Shown here: positions 28,307 through 36,673 of the stretch, piece by piece
How the letters are laid out: every line of letters starts with the position of its first letter
Position numbering within the stretch: the first letter of the stretch is position 1
DNA from: Bacillus sp. FJAT-27445
GTDB lineage: Bacteria; Bacillota; Bacilli; Bacillales; Cytobacillaceae
DNA: 54,641 nt
Direction of reading: 5' to 3'
Assembly: GCF_001510665.1 (NCBI RefSeq)
Contig: NZ_LMTI01000010.1
Span: 1 to 54,641, forward strand
Translations under genes and position numbers: made by a program
Notes under the pieces: model-generated
The model's database searches: none
What the model was told of the DNA's origin: nothing
What the model saw: the letters and a program-made list of their open reading frames with translations, nothing else

Positions 28307-28322
28307 TATAATAGTTGTCGAA
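28307..28322 (+). promoter_or_regulatory. -10 element and Spo0A box before yabM
   Basis: TATAAT (28307-28312) is followed 3 nt later by TGTCGAA (28316-28322), a perfect Spo0A box that would cover the transcription start. No convincing -35 is seen. Confidence 0.4.
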
Positions 28323-28345
28323 TTCTTTTTATGAAGGAGACTGCA

Positions 28346-29956
28346 ATGGAGCCGGTAAAGCAGGCGGATAATCTTTTTAAGGGAGCTTTCATACTGACAG
28401 CTGCCGCTTTGTTTACAAAACTATTGAGTGCAGGCTACCGAATCCCATTTCAAAATATTACGGGGGATATCGGTTTTTATATTTATCAGCAAGTATATCC
28501 TTTTTACGGAATCGCGATGGCCCTCGCGACGACCGGTTTTCCAGTCGTCTTGTCGAAGCTTTACGCTGAAAGCCGCGAGCGGCGATTTCAGCTCCTCGCG
28601 GCATCGTATATCTTGTTACAGCTTTTTGGGTTCCTTTGTTTTGTGCTTCTCTACTCAGGGGCGGAATACATAGCTCGCTGGATGGGAGACCCTGGTCTTT
28701 TTGTGTTAATCAGGGTAGTGGCAGTTGTCTTCTTGCTATTCCCAATCATTTCTGTTTTAAGAGGATATTTTCAAGGAAAGGGGGATATGGTTCCGACGGC
28801 TGTATCCCAGATTGGCGAGCAGGCAATCCGCGTAATAACAATTCTTGCGGTTGCAATTCTGTTTACAAGACACGGCCTTTCCCTATATTACGTCGGTGCA
28901 GGTGCGATGCTGGGATCGATTACAGGAGGGATGGTTTCACTTACGCTTCTTGTACTGTTTTTTCGGAATAAGAAGAATAGGATGATCGGCACGATTTCCG
29001 GGTCGATTCGTATGCCGGACTTTAGAGAAGTGAAACGGGCTGCCAGGGTTCTTGGGTTTCAAGGCCTTGCAATTTGCATAAGCAGCCTGCTGATGGTTTT
29101 TATTCAAATGGGGGATGCCCTAAACCTGTATTCACTTCTTGTGGCGAATGGGGTCGCCCCTGAGGCGGCAAAAGAAATGAAGGGTGTTTTTGATCGGGGC
29201 CAGCCTCTAATCCAGCTAGGCCTTACCGCGGCCTCAGCCATTTCGTTATCTGTTGTTCCCCTTATTGCCAGCAGTAGGCTGACGCGCGACAAGTCTTTTT
29301 TGGCTCATAAAATCCGGATTGCGATGCAGGTGACGGCTGTGATAGGCGCTGGTGGGGCAGCAGGGCTTTGGATGATAGCCCGGCCGGCAAATATCATGCT
29401 TTTTGAAAATGAAAACGGGACATCGGTTCTCGCGGTTTTGAGCCTTGCTATCGTTTTCAGTTCGGCTATTTCAACCGCAGCGGCAATCTTACAAGGCCGC
29501 GGGGTCCTATTTAAGCCCGCAGTGGCAATCCTATTGGGATTTCCGTTAAAATACGTTCTTAACCTTGCCCTGGTCCCCAGATTTGGCACGCTTGGTGCGG
29601 CTTGGGCCACTGCGATAACACTTTTCACAATTTCCATTGCTGCCATCCTTTTCCTGAAGGACAATATAAAAGGGGAAGTATTTCAGGCAGCATTTTTGAA
29701 AAAAATAGCCGTGGCGCTTTTGGGGATGCTGCTATTTTTAAAACTGTTCCTTTCGGGAACGGGTTTCTTATACGAAATAGGAAGCGAGCGGACGGCTGCG
29801 GCTATCCAAGCAGCAGGCTCAAGTTTACTGGGTGCTTTCGTTTATGCTTGGATTATCGTGAGGAGCGGTGTTTTTCGTGCTGAGGAACTTGCACTGTTTC
29901 CATTCGGAAGTAAATTACAATTATTGCTGCCAAAGGATAGGAGCAGGATGAAATGA
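28346..29956 (+). CDS. yabM: MATE/MviN-like polysaccharide flippase family protein YabM
   Basis: Integral membrane protein of the MOP (Wzx/MurJ-like) superfamily, 536 residues with about 14 hydrophobic helices. Relatives such as SpoVB, YkvU and Amj/MurJ move lipid-linked sugars across the membrane; the YabM substrate is unknown. The frame is open from 28262, but AAGGAGA (28334-28340) before ATG 28346 gives the family start MEPVKQADNLFKGAF. It overlaps yabN by 4 bp, so the two are coupled. A -10 element and a Spo0A box precede it. Confidence 0.88.
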   Translation: MEPVKQADNLFKGAFILTAAALFTKLLSAGYRIPFQNITGDIGFYIYQQVYPFYGIAMALATTGFPVVLSKLYAESRERRFQLLAASYILLQLFGFLCFVLLYSGAEYIARWMGDPGLFVLIRVVAVVFLLFPIISVLRGYFQGKGDMVPTAVSQIGEQAIRVITILAVAILFTRHGLSLYYVGAGAMLGSITGGMVSLTLLVLFFRNKKNRMIGTISGSIRMPDFREVKRAARVLGFQGLAICISSLLMVFIQMGDALNLYSLLVANGVAPEAAKEMKGVFDRGQPLIQLGLTAASAISLSVVPLIASSRLTRDKSFLAHKIRIAMQVTAVIGAGGAAGLWMIARPANIMLFENENGTSVLAVLSLAIVFSSAISTAAAILQGRGVLFKPAVAILLGFPLKYVLNLALVPRFGTLGAAWATAITLFTISIAAILFLKDNIKGEVFQAAFLKKIAVALLGMLLFLKLFLSGTGFLYEIGSERTAAAIQAAGSSLLGAFVYAWIIVRSGVFRAEELALFPFGSKLQLLLPKDRSRMK

Positions 29957-31422
29957 AAAAGGAAATTGAAATTATTGGCCTGGGGTCGGCTGACTTGGAT
30001 GCCTTGCCATTGGGAGTTTACAAGAAATTGAAGCAAGGTGGAAGGGTATTCCTTAGAACGAAGGAACATCCTGTCGTGCGCGAGCTTGAAAAAGAAGGGT
30101 TTTCATATACCTCTTTTGATTCCATTTATGAAAAATACGATACATTCGAAGCGGTGTACAATGAAATTTGTGAAACCCTTCTCGTTCAGGCGACTCTAGG
30201 ACCTGTAATTTATGCTGTTCCGGGCCATCCGCTTGTGGCGGAACGGACCGTACAGCTTCTGCTTGAAGCGGAAGCTCGGCAAGAAGGGATTGAAATTCGT
30301 TTCGGAGGGGGGCAAAGCTTTCTTGACGCTTTATTCCTTGCTTTAAAAATCGATCCTGTAGAGGGATTCCAGCTGCTTGACGGCACAGCCTTACGTCCGG
30401 ATGAGCTGCAGCTGAGCCAGCATATGTTTATTAGCCAGGTCTATGACAGGCTGATTGCTTCCGATGTAAAGCTCACTCTGATGGAACGGCTTCCGGACGA
30501 GTACGATATTTATATTGTTACGGCGGCTGGAAGTACCGAAGAGAAAATCGAAAAAATTCCACTTTATGAACTGGACCATAAAACAGAGATACATAATCTT
30601 GTTACTCTCTATGTTCCTCCGGTACGAGAGGAAAAACTTCTATTGCGCGAGTTTTCTAAGCTTAAGGACATCATCTCTACCCTACGGGGGCCGGATGGAT
30701 GCCCATGGGATAAGGAACAGACCCACGAATCGCTGAAAAAATATTTTATTGAGGAAACGTATGAGGTTATTGACGCAATTGACAGCGGAGACATCGATCA
30801 TCTAATTGAAGAACTTGGTGATGTCCTCCTCCAAGTGATGCTCCATGCGCAAATCGGGGAGGACGACGGTTACTTTTCAATTAACGACATAATCGAATCA
30901 ATCTCAGGGAAAATGATTAGGAGGCATCCGCATGTGTTTGGCAACAAGGCAGCAAATACAGCGGAGGAGGTCGTTGCGAACTGGCAGGAAATCAAGGCAT
31001 TGGAAAAAGGGAGTGGCAGTAAGGAGTCATTCCTTGATGGGATTCCAAAATCCCTGCCAGCTCTCCTGAAAGCTTACGAATTACAAAAAAAGGCGGCAAA
31101 GGCTGGTTTCGATTGGCAGGAAATTGGACCGGCATTCGAGAAGGTTAAAGAAGAACTAAAGGAATTCGAGGCTGAGTTGAACGGTGAGGCTGGACTGGCA
31201 TTAGCTAAGAAAGAATTTGGTGACCTGCTGTTTGCCTTTGTGAATGTAGCCCGGTTTCTGGACATCCATCCCGAAGAAGCCCTGATTGGAACAAATGAAA
31301 AATTTATCCGGCGTTTCCGCTTCATTGAAGAGAAGGTCACAGAAAGCGGAAGGCCAATTACAGCTTTTTCACTTGAGGAGCTTGACAGGTATTGGGATGC
31401 AGCAAAGAAAAAAGGATTATAG
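29953..31422 (+). CDS. yabN: MazG-type NTP pyrophosphatase with TP-methylase domain (YabN)
   Basis: Two-domain protein of 489 residues. The N-terminal part (about 1-220) is a tetrapyrrole-methylase fold (IEIIGLGSADLDALP, VIYAVPGHPLVAERTV). The C-terminal part is a tandem MazG pyrophosphohydrolase (LRGPDGCPWDKEQTHESLK, then EEx2E-type EELGDVLLQ) that removes non-canonical NTPs. The methylase half has no known substrate. It begins within an ATGA overlap with yabM, and rqcP follows 32 bp later. Confidence 0.93.
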   Translation: MKKEIEIIGLGSADLDALPLGVYKKLKQGGRVFLRTKEHPVVRELEKEGFSYTSFDSIYEKYDTFEAVYNEICETLLVQATLGPVIYAVPGHPLVAERTVQLLLEAEARQEGIEIRFGGGQSFLDALFLALKIDPVEGFQLLDGTALRPDELQLSQHMFISQVYDRLIASDVKLTLMERLPDEYDIYIVTAAGSTEEKIEKIPLYELDHKTEIHNLVTLYVPPVREEKLLLREFSKLKDIISTLRGPDGCPWDKEQTHESLKKYFIEETYEVIDAIDSGDIDHLIEELGDVLLQVMLHAQIGEDDGYFSINDIIESISGKMIRRHPHVFGNKAANTAEEVVANWQEIKALEKGSGSKESFLDGIPKSLPALLKAYELQKKAAKAGFDWQEIGPAFEKVKEELKEFEAELNGEAGLALAKKEFGDLLFAFVNVARFLDIHPEEALIGTNEKFIRRFRFIEEKVTESGRPITAFSLEELDRYWDAAKKKGL

Positions 31423-31454
31423 GAGCAGAATAATGAATGAATGGGGGAAGAGAA

Positions 31455-31721
31455 ATGAGGCTTGATAAGTTTCTTAAGGTATCGCGGATCATTAAAAGAA
31501 GGACTCTTGCAAAGGAAGTATCCGATCAGGGAAGGATTTTGGTAAATGGCAACCAGGCTAAGGCAAGTTCGACGGTCAAGGCCGGGGACGAACTGACAAT
31601 CCGCTTTGGGCAGAGGGTTGTAACAGCGAGGGTAGACCGAATCCAGGAAACATCCCGAAAGGATGAGGCTGCGGAAATGTATACCATCCTGAAGGAAGAA
31701 AAGGTGCAATCCGAAGAATAA
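31455..31721 (+). CDS. rqcP: Ribosome-associated quality control protein RqcP (YabO, S4 domain)
   Basis: S4-domain RNA-binding protein that binds obstructed 50S subunits and assists RqcH in adding C-terminal alanine tails to stalled chains. The 88 residues are almost entirely the S4 domain (MRLDKFLKVSRIIKRRTLAKE, GRILVNG) with a charged tail. ATG 31437 opens the frame, but GGGGGAAGAG serves ATG 31455, which begins the domain. It follows yabN in the same transcript. Confidence 0.93.
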   Translation: MRLDKFLKVSRIIKRRTLAKEVSDQGRILVNGNQAKASSTVKAGDELTIRFGQRVVTARVDRIQETSRKDEAAEMYTILKEEKVQSEE

Positions 31722-31757
31722 AGGGCTTGTTCTAATTACCCCAGTAAATACATAGTA

Positions 31758-31778
31758 TGTACAAAATTAGTTTGTACA
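31758..31778. promoter_or_regulatory. Perfect 8+8 inverted repeat before yabP
   Basis: TGTACAAA (31758-31765), 5-nt centre ATTAG, TTTGTACA (31771-31778). It could be an operator, about 20 nt before the yabP start. A weak sigma-E-like pair, TTCTAATT (about 31730-31737) and CATAGTAT (31751-31758), lies just upstream. Confidence 0.5.
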
Positions 31779-31799
31779 ATGTGATTCGGGGGATGAACG

Positions 31800-32105
31800 A
31801 TGAGCCAATATTATGATTCAAATGCTGCAAATAAAGGGTCAATGCCCGACCATGATGTCATCATGAGGGGAAGGAGGCTCCTGGATATTACCGGTGTCAA
31901 ACAGGTGGAAAGCTTCGACAACGAAGAGTTTCTTCTCGAAACGGCCATGGGCTTTTTGTCGATAAAAGGACAGAATCTGCAGATGAAAAACTTGGATGTC
32001 GATAAAGGCATTGTGTCCATTAAGGGAAAGATATTTGAACTTGTTTACCTAGATGAACAGCACGGAGACAAAGCTAAAGGCTTCTTTAGCAAGCTGTTCC
32101 GATGA
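31800..32105 (+). CDS. yabP: Spore coat assembly protein YabP
   Basis: Sporulation protein of the YabP/YqfC family, 101 residues, beta-rich and soluble with no membrane segment. In B. subtilis it is made in the mother cell under sigma-E and works with the membrane protein YabQ; its biochemical role is unknown. The family signature region reads LLDITGVKQVESFDNEEFLLET. GGGGGA precedes the ATG at a normal distance. yabQ overlaps its stop by 4 bp. Confidence 0.92.
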   Translation: MSQYYDSNAANKGSMPDHDVIMRGRRLLDITGVKQVESFDNEEFLLETAMGFLSIKGQNLQMKNLDVDKGIVSIKGKIFELVYLDEQHGDKAKGFFSKLFR

Positions 32106-32734
32106 CTCTTTCCGTACAGTTTCTAACAATGGCGGCTATGATCTCAGCAGGAGCGGGGTTTGGGGCGATGCTGGATACATACCAGCGCTTTTTAAACCGC
32201 CCCAAACGAAAAAGCTGGATTACCTTTATTAACGATATCCTTTTTTGGATTGTCCAGGCCCTGCTTGTTTTTTATGTTCTTTTCCATGTAAACAAAGGTG
32301 AAATACGGTTTTATATCTTTCTTGCGCTTTTGTGCGGTTTTGCGGCATATCAGGCATTGTTGAAGGAGGTTTATCTCTGGTTCCTAGACAGAGCCATTAA
32401 GGCAGCAATCGTAGCAGGGCGCACTTTTGGAAAAACAGTCCAGATTGTGCTATTCAAACCAATTGCCGGCCTAGCCAAGTTAGTCGCCGCAATCGTCCTA
32501 CTCCTATTAAACGGAGGAATGGGGCTACTTCGCCTCTTGTTAAAAACCATTTATTTTCTTTTCCGGACTCTGATTCTTTGGCCGTTAAAAAAAATATTAT
32601 CAGTGGTGTGGAAAGTTTTGCCGAAAGGGATTAAAAAACTCGCGGAGAAGTTGTATAATAATGGGACAAGAATTCTTTTAAAAGTTCGGAATGTTTTTAA
32701 ACGGGTTATTAGGTGGAATAAAAACAAAGAGTGA
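32102..32734 (+). CDS. yabQ: Spore cortex/coat membrane protein YabQ
   Basis: Integral membrane protein of the outer forespore membrane, required for cortex formation and coat assembly in B. subtilis. The 210 residues contain about four to five hydrophobic segments (near residues 3-25, 42-62, 67-85, 125-160) and a basic C-terminus rich in K and R. It starts in an ATGA overlap with yabP, so the two are translated together. divIC begins 13 bp after its stop. Confidence 0.9.
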   Translation: MTLSVQFLTMAAMISAGAGFGAMLDTYQRFLNRPKRKSWITFINDILFWIVQALLVFYVLFHVNKGEIRFYIFLALLCGFAAYQALLKEVYLWFLDRAIKAAIVAGRTFGKTVQIVLFKPIAGLAKLVAAIVLLLLNGGMGLLRLLLKTIYFLFRTLILWPLKKILSVVWKVLPKGIKKLAEKLYNNGTRILLKVRNVFKRVIRWNKNKE

Positions 32735-32747
32735 GGGGGAAGAGCCA

Positions 32748-33137
32748 TTGGAAGCAAAGAAGAAACGGAATGTAGCAAGAATCCGCAATAGCTATGCGGA
32801 ATCACATTATTATTCGGAAGAATCCGCTTCCAGGAAACGAAAAGCTCTGGCTAGAAGGCTGGCCGCATTTGCCCTTATGGCAGCTCTTTTGATTTATTTC
32901 ACTGTTTCATCCATTTATTCGCGGGCTGAGGTCCTTGAGGAGAAAAAGGCGGAGAAAGAAAAGATGGAACAACAGCTAGCCGCTTTGGAACGCGAGCGGG
33001 ATATCCTGAATGAGGAAATCATCAAGCTGAATGATGATGACTATATCGCAAAGCTCGCTAGGAAGGAATACTTCCTTTCCGATAAGGGTGAAATTATTTT
33101 TACTATTCCTGAAGGAAATAAGAAGAAGGAAAAATGA
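32748..33137 (+). CDS. divIC: Cell division protein DivIC
   Basis: Bitopic divisome protein (FtsB-like) that pairs with FtsL and DivIB to activate septal wall synthesis. The 129 residues have a basic cytoplasmic N-terminus, one transmembrane helix (about 40-57), a coiled coil (about 62-95) and the conserved C-terminal DDDYIAKLARKEYFLSDKGE. The start is TTG 32748 behind GAGGGGGA (32733-32740). An upstream in-frame ATG at 32691 is inside yabQ and has no ribosome site. The length matches B. subtilis DivIC (125). Confidence 0.93.
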   Translation: MEAKKKRNVARIRNSYAESHYYSEESASRKRKALARRLAAFALMAALLIYFTVSSIYSRAEVLEEKKAEKEKMEQQLAALERERDILNEEIIKLNDDDYIAKLARKEYFLSDKGEIIFTIPEGNKKKEK

Positions 33138-33152
33138 TACAGGGCACTCTGG

Positions 33153-33182
33153 TTGACACTTATTTTAAAACTTAGGTATAAT
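33153..33182 (+). promoter_or_regulatory. sigma-A promoter of yabR
   Basis: Perfect TTGACA (33153-33158), 18 nt, perfect TATAAT (33177-33182). Confidence 0.85.
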
Positions 33183-33232
33183 ATATAGTAAGACTGATTT
33201 TTTTTATATTCTTAAGGAGGAAATATCTTTTT

Positions 33233-33652
33233 ATGTCAATCGAAGTAGGCAGCAAGTTACAAGGAAAGGTAACAGGGATTACAAATTTCGGAGCGTTTGT
33301 CGAGCTGCCGGAAGGTTCAACAGGTCTTGTCCATATCAGTGAGGTCGCTGATAATTATGTAAAGGATATCAACGATCATCTGAAAGTGGGAGATATGGTA
33401 GAGGTTAAAGTCATCAATGTTGAAAAGGATGGAAAGATTGGCCTCTCCATTAAAAAAGCCAAGGACCGTCCTGAACCGCAAAGGTCTTACACGCCTCGTC
33501 CCCGCCAGGGAAGAGCTAATGACCGGAATGCAAGGCCTGAGAATTTCGAGTCGAAAATGGCCAAATTTCTAAAGGACAGCGAAGACCGTTTATCCTCCCT
33601 AAAACGCAACACCGAATCAAAACGCGGTGGAAGAGGGGCTAGAAGAGGCTAA
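33233..33652 (+). CDS. yabR: S1-domain RNA-binding protein YabR
   Basis: Small S1-domain protein of the general stress protein 13/CvfD-like family, 139 residues. The OB-fold domain covers about 1-75 (VGSKLQGKVTGITNFGAFVELPEG, GLVHISEVADNYV). A basic Arg/Gly/Pro-rich tail ends in RGGRGARRG, which should add nonspecific RNA affinity. The role is probably ribosome or mRNA binding, not established. TAAGGAGG is 12 nt from the ATG, a long spacing. It has its own sigma-A promoter and terminator. Confidence 0.92.
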   Translation: MSIEVGSKLQGKVTGITNFGAFVELPEGSTGLVHISEVADNYVKDINDHLKVGDMVEVKVINVEKDGKIGLSIKKAKDRPEPQRSYTPRPRQGRANDRNARPENFESKMAKFLKDSEDRLSSLKRNTESKRGGRGARRG

Positions 33653-33690
33653 CTTGTTGCTGCTTATTAACCCAAATTACGTCATTATAC

Positions 33691-33732
33691 CAGGCAGGCC
33701 CGCAATGGGGTCCTGCCTGTTTTGTTTTTTAA
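33691..33732 (+). terminator. yabR terminator
   Basis: CAGGCAGG (33691-33698) pairs with CCTGCCTG (33712-33719), extended by CCC/GGG, followed by TTTTGTTTTTT. Confidence 0.88.
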
Positions 33733-33775
33733 ATAAACTGATATGTGGTTAGAAGGGGAATGGGGAATTAACATG

Positions 33776-33805
33776 AAAAAAAGGCTCTCCCTTAGGGGAG
33801 AGCCT
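33776..33805 (-). terminator. tRNA-Met terminator
   Basis: On the minus strand AGGCTCTCC pairs perfectly with GGAGAGCCT (stem positions 33782-33790 and 33797-33805), followed by a run of T (complement of the A-run ending at 33782). Confidence 0.88.
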
Positions 33806-33841
33806 TGCTGCATGCACTTGTGAAAAGATGAGGAAAAAGTA

Positions 33842-33915
33842 TAGCGGCGGAGGGGATCGAACCCCCGACCTTACGGGTATGAACCGTACGCTCTAGCCAG
33901 CTGAGCTACACCGCC
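33842..33915 (-). tRNA. tRNA-Met (CAT), elongator type
   Basis: The minus strand reads GGCGGTGTAGCTCAGCTGGC, with anticodon CAT at 33881-33879 and a GGTTCGATCCC T-arm. It matches the recalled B. subtilis elongator tRNA-Met almost base for base. Position 1 is G paired with T at 72, unlike initiator tRNA. CCA is not encoded. B. subtilis has a Met and Glu tRNA pair between yabR and spoIIE; here only Met is present, opposing the flanking genes, with its own promoter and terminator. Confidence 0.95.
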
Positions 33916-33934
33916 ATTTTAAAGCACAAGTTCT

Positions 33935-33963
33935 ATAATACATAGTTTAAAAAAGACTGTCAA
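33935..33963 (-). promoter_or_regulatory. tRNA-Met promoter
   Basis: On the minus strand: perfect TTGACA (33963-33958), 17 nt, TATTAT (33940-33935). Confidence 0.85.
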
Positions 33964-34033
33964 TACATTTTTATAATTGCCTTTTCGATTTCTCTGGCAG
34001 CTTTTGCCCAACCATGGCAGTCGCGGTGAAACA

Positions 34034-34099
34034 AGTCGAAGAATTCCATTATGGCTATACATAATTTTGACAATCTTTGGATGCCTGTCCCTATATAAT
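34034..34099 (+). promoter_or_regulatory. spoIIE promoter with 21-nt spacer and Spo0A-like box
   Basis: TTGACA (34067-34072) and TATAAT (34094-34099) are perfect but 21 nt apart, the unusual spacing of Spo0A-activated sigma-A promoters such as spoIIE. AGTCGAA (34034-34040), one mismatch to TGTCGAA, lies upstream near the expected activator position. Confidence 0.85.
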
Positions 34100-34135
34100 T
34101 AGCACAATAATAAGAGGACAGGGGAGTGTTTTTTA

Positions 34136-36604
34136 TTGGAAAGGGCACAACACACAATAATGGACCAGGTGACGAGTACCGGTATCCGTCCAAAATTAGG
34201 TTTGTCGGCAGCCTTTAGAAAATTGGAGGAGAAGGCAGAAGAATTATTTCTGAAAAGGGGATACTTTCTTTTGCTGGTCGGTTTTTTGCTTGGCCGCGCA
34301 CTTATACTGGCAAAGCTGGCTCCTTTCAGCCTTCCCTTTTTCGCCGCTGTATTTTTTATAAAAAAGGATAGGGCGCCGCTCGCGCTGCTTGGCCTTGTTG
34401 CCGGAGCGGTTACTATTTCCATCGGGCATGCCATTTCGACCTTTTCCCTGGTGTTCCTTTTCCTGGCGTCTTTCCGGATCACTAGAAAATGGATAGTGAA
34501 TACAACGAAAGTGATTCCGTATTATATCGGAACGGTTTTGCTTGCCGGAAAACTAGCGGAGCGATTTATAGTTGGAGGCAGCCTGTCCATTTATGATGCT
34601 GTGATGGCCGGGATAGAAGGGGTATTAGCTTTTACCCTTTCCCTGATTTTTATGCAAAGTGTACCTTTGTTAACCACGAGGAAACGAAAACAGCCTTTAA
34701 AAACAGAAGAAATAGTTTCTGTAATCATACTTCTGGCGTCGATTATGACCGGAACAATCGGCTGGATGCTGTATGGATTGTCAATTGAACATATTATGTC
34801 GAGGTATATGGTCCTTTTATTTTCCCTAATGGCAGGTGCCGCGGTCGGTTCAACTGTAGGGGTCGTCACGGGTCTAATATTCAGCCTTGCAAATATATCA
34901 AGTTTTTCTCATATGAGCCTTCTCGCTTTTTCGGGTGTCCTTGGTGGCTTATTGAAAGAAGGGAAGAAAGCTGGCGTTTCACTAGGCCTACTAGTTGCTA
35001 CTTTATTAATCGGCATGTACGGAGAAGCCGGCATTCCGCTCCAGTCCACAATGATGGAATCTTCAGTGGCAATCCTTTTGTTTTTCCTGACCCCAACCTC
35101 ATTAACTTCCAGAGTAGCAAGGTATATACCTGGAACCCCTGAACATACAGCCGAACAGCAAAAATATATGAGAAAAATGAGGGATGTAACCGCAAAAAGG
35201 GTTGCGCAATTTTCGAATGTATTCGAAGCCCTTTCGAAAAGTTTTTCCCACCGCGAGGAGGAGTCTGGCGAGGTAGAAAAAGAACTGGATTTCTTTTTGA
35301 GCAATGTTGCCGAAAAGACTTGCCAGACTTGTTTTAAAAAAGAACATTGTTGGACAAAGAACTTTACTACAACATATGGCTATATGGAAGAAATTATGCT
35401 TCAAATGGATCAATCAAAGGGGACTATTCCGCCTAAATTGTCACGGGAATGGGAAAAGCTTTGTTCCCGCCCAAAGAAAGTGTTGGAAGCAGTCCATCAA
35501 GAGCTGGCAGTATATGAGGCAAACCAGAAGCTGAAGAAGCAGGTGAAGGAAAGCAGAAGGCTCGTTGCCGATCAGCTGCTTGGCGTTTCCGAGGTCATGG
35601 GTGATTTTGCAAAGGAAATCCAACGTGAACGCGAAAACCTCCATAAACAGGAAGAACAGATTATGGAGGCAATCCAGGATTTCGGGCTGCAAATTGAGCA
35701 CGTGGAGATTTATAGTTTGGAAACCGGAAATGTAGACATTGATATGACAATTCCGTTTTGCAATGGGCATGGGGAATGTGAAAAACTAATAGCACCAATG
35801 CTGTCCGACATTCTAGGGGAAACCATTGTTGTAAACACCGAAGAATGTGGTGCCTATCCACATAGTACCTGCCAGGCGACTTTCCGGTCCGCAAAGGCAT
35901 TTACTGTTGAAACGGGGGTTGCCTATGCTGCAAAAGGAGGGGGCTTCATCTCGGGAGACAGCTTCTCGACGATGGAGCTTGGTAGCGGAAAATATGCGGT
36001 AGCCATTAGTGATGGAATGGGGAATGGAGAGCGGGCGCAGGAAGAAAGCAGGGAAACACTAAAACTTCTTCAGCAAATTCTCCAGTCAGGCATAGAAGAA
36101 AGAGTGGCAATCAAGTCTGTAAATTCCGTCCTTGCTTTAAGGACGACAGATGAGATTTTTTCTACGCTTGATTTGGCAGTCATTGATTTGCAGAATGCTT
36201 CAGCAAAATTTTTAAAGATCGGTTCTACTCCTAGTTTTATTAAAAGAGGAGAAAAAGTTATGAAAATACAGGTGAGTAACTTGCCGATGGGGATCGTGCA
36301 GGAATTCGATGTTGATGTCGTCAGTGAGCAGCTGAAGCCGGGCGATCTTTTGATTATGATGAGTGATGGAGTTTTCGAGGGCCCAAAGCATGTCGGAAAT
36401 TATGAAATGTGGATGAAACGAAAAATCCATGAGCTTGAAACAGCTAATCCCCAGGAAGTAGCAGACTTGATTATGGAAGAGGTAATCCGTTCGAGATCCA
36501 ATCAAATTGAAGATGATATGACGGTCGCTGTTGCAAAGATCATGCACAATACACCAAAGTGGGCCTCCATACCGGTTCATGGAATCAAAAAGAAGCGTGC
36601 ATAA
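34136..36604 (+). CDS. spoIIE: Stage II sporulation phosphatase SpoIIE
   Basis: PP2C-type phosphatase that dephosphorylates SpoIIAA and so activates sigma-F in the forespore; it also binds FtsZ at the polar septum. The 822 residues have about ten transmembrane helices in the first 320, a central FtsZ/oligomerisation region (about 320-585) and the C-terminal phosphatase with metal-ligand aspartates in SDGMGNGERA (about 625) and MSDGVFEG (about 743). The start is TTG 34136 behind AGGGGAG (34121-34127). The promoter has the 21-nt spacer typical of Spo0A-activated genes. Confidence 0.97.
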   Translation: MERAQHTIMDQVTSTGIRPKLGLSAAFRKLEEKAEELFLKRGYFLLLVGFLLGRALILAKLAPFSLPFFAAVFFIKKDRAPLALLGLVAGAVTISIGHAISTFSLVFLFLASFRITRKWIVNTTKVIPYYIGTVLLAGKLAERFIVGGSLSIYDAVMAGIEGVLAFTLSLIFMQSVPLLTTRKRKQPLKTEEIVSVIILLASIMTGTIGWMLYGLSIEHIMSRYMVLLFSLMAGAAVGSTVGVVTGLIFSLANISSFSHMSLLAFSGVLGGLLKEGKKAGVSLGLLVATLLIGMYGEAGIPLQSTMMESSVAILLFFLTPTSLTSRVARYIPGTPEHTAEQQKYMRKMRDVTAKRVAQFSNVFEALSKSFSHREEESGEVEKELDFFLSNVAEKTCQTCFKKEHCWTKNFTTTYGYMEEIMLQMDQSKGTIPPKLSREWEKLCSRPKKVLEAVHQELAVYEANQKLKKQVKESRRLVADQLLGVSEVMGDFAKEIQRERENLHKQEEQIMEAIQDFGLQIEHVEIYSLETGNVDIDMTIPFCNGHGECEKLIAPMLSDILGETIVVNTEECGAYPHSTCQATFRSAKAFTVETGVAYAAKGGGFISGDSFSTMELGSGKYAVAISDGMGNGERAQEESRETLKLLQQILQSGIEERVAIKSVNSVLALRTTDEIFSTLDLAVIDLQNASAKFLKIGSTPSFIKRGEKVMKIQVSNLPMGIVQEFDVDVVSEQLKPGDLLIMMSDGVFEGPKHVGNYEMWMKRKIHELETANPQEVADLIMEEVIRSRSNQIEDDMTVAVAKIMHNTPKWASIPVHGIKKKRA

Positions 36605-36673
36605 AGCGAAGTTGGTATAAATCCCCTCTATCAAGTCGAAAATGGTAACATTTATCGATTGGAGGAGAATGAA

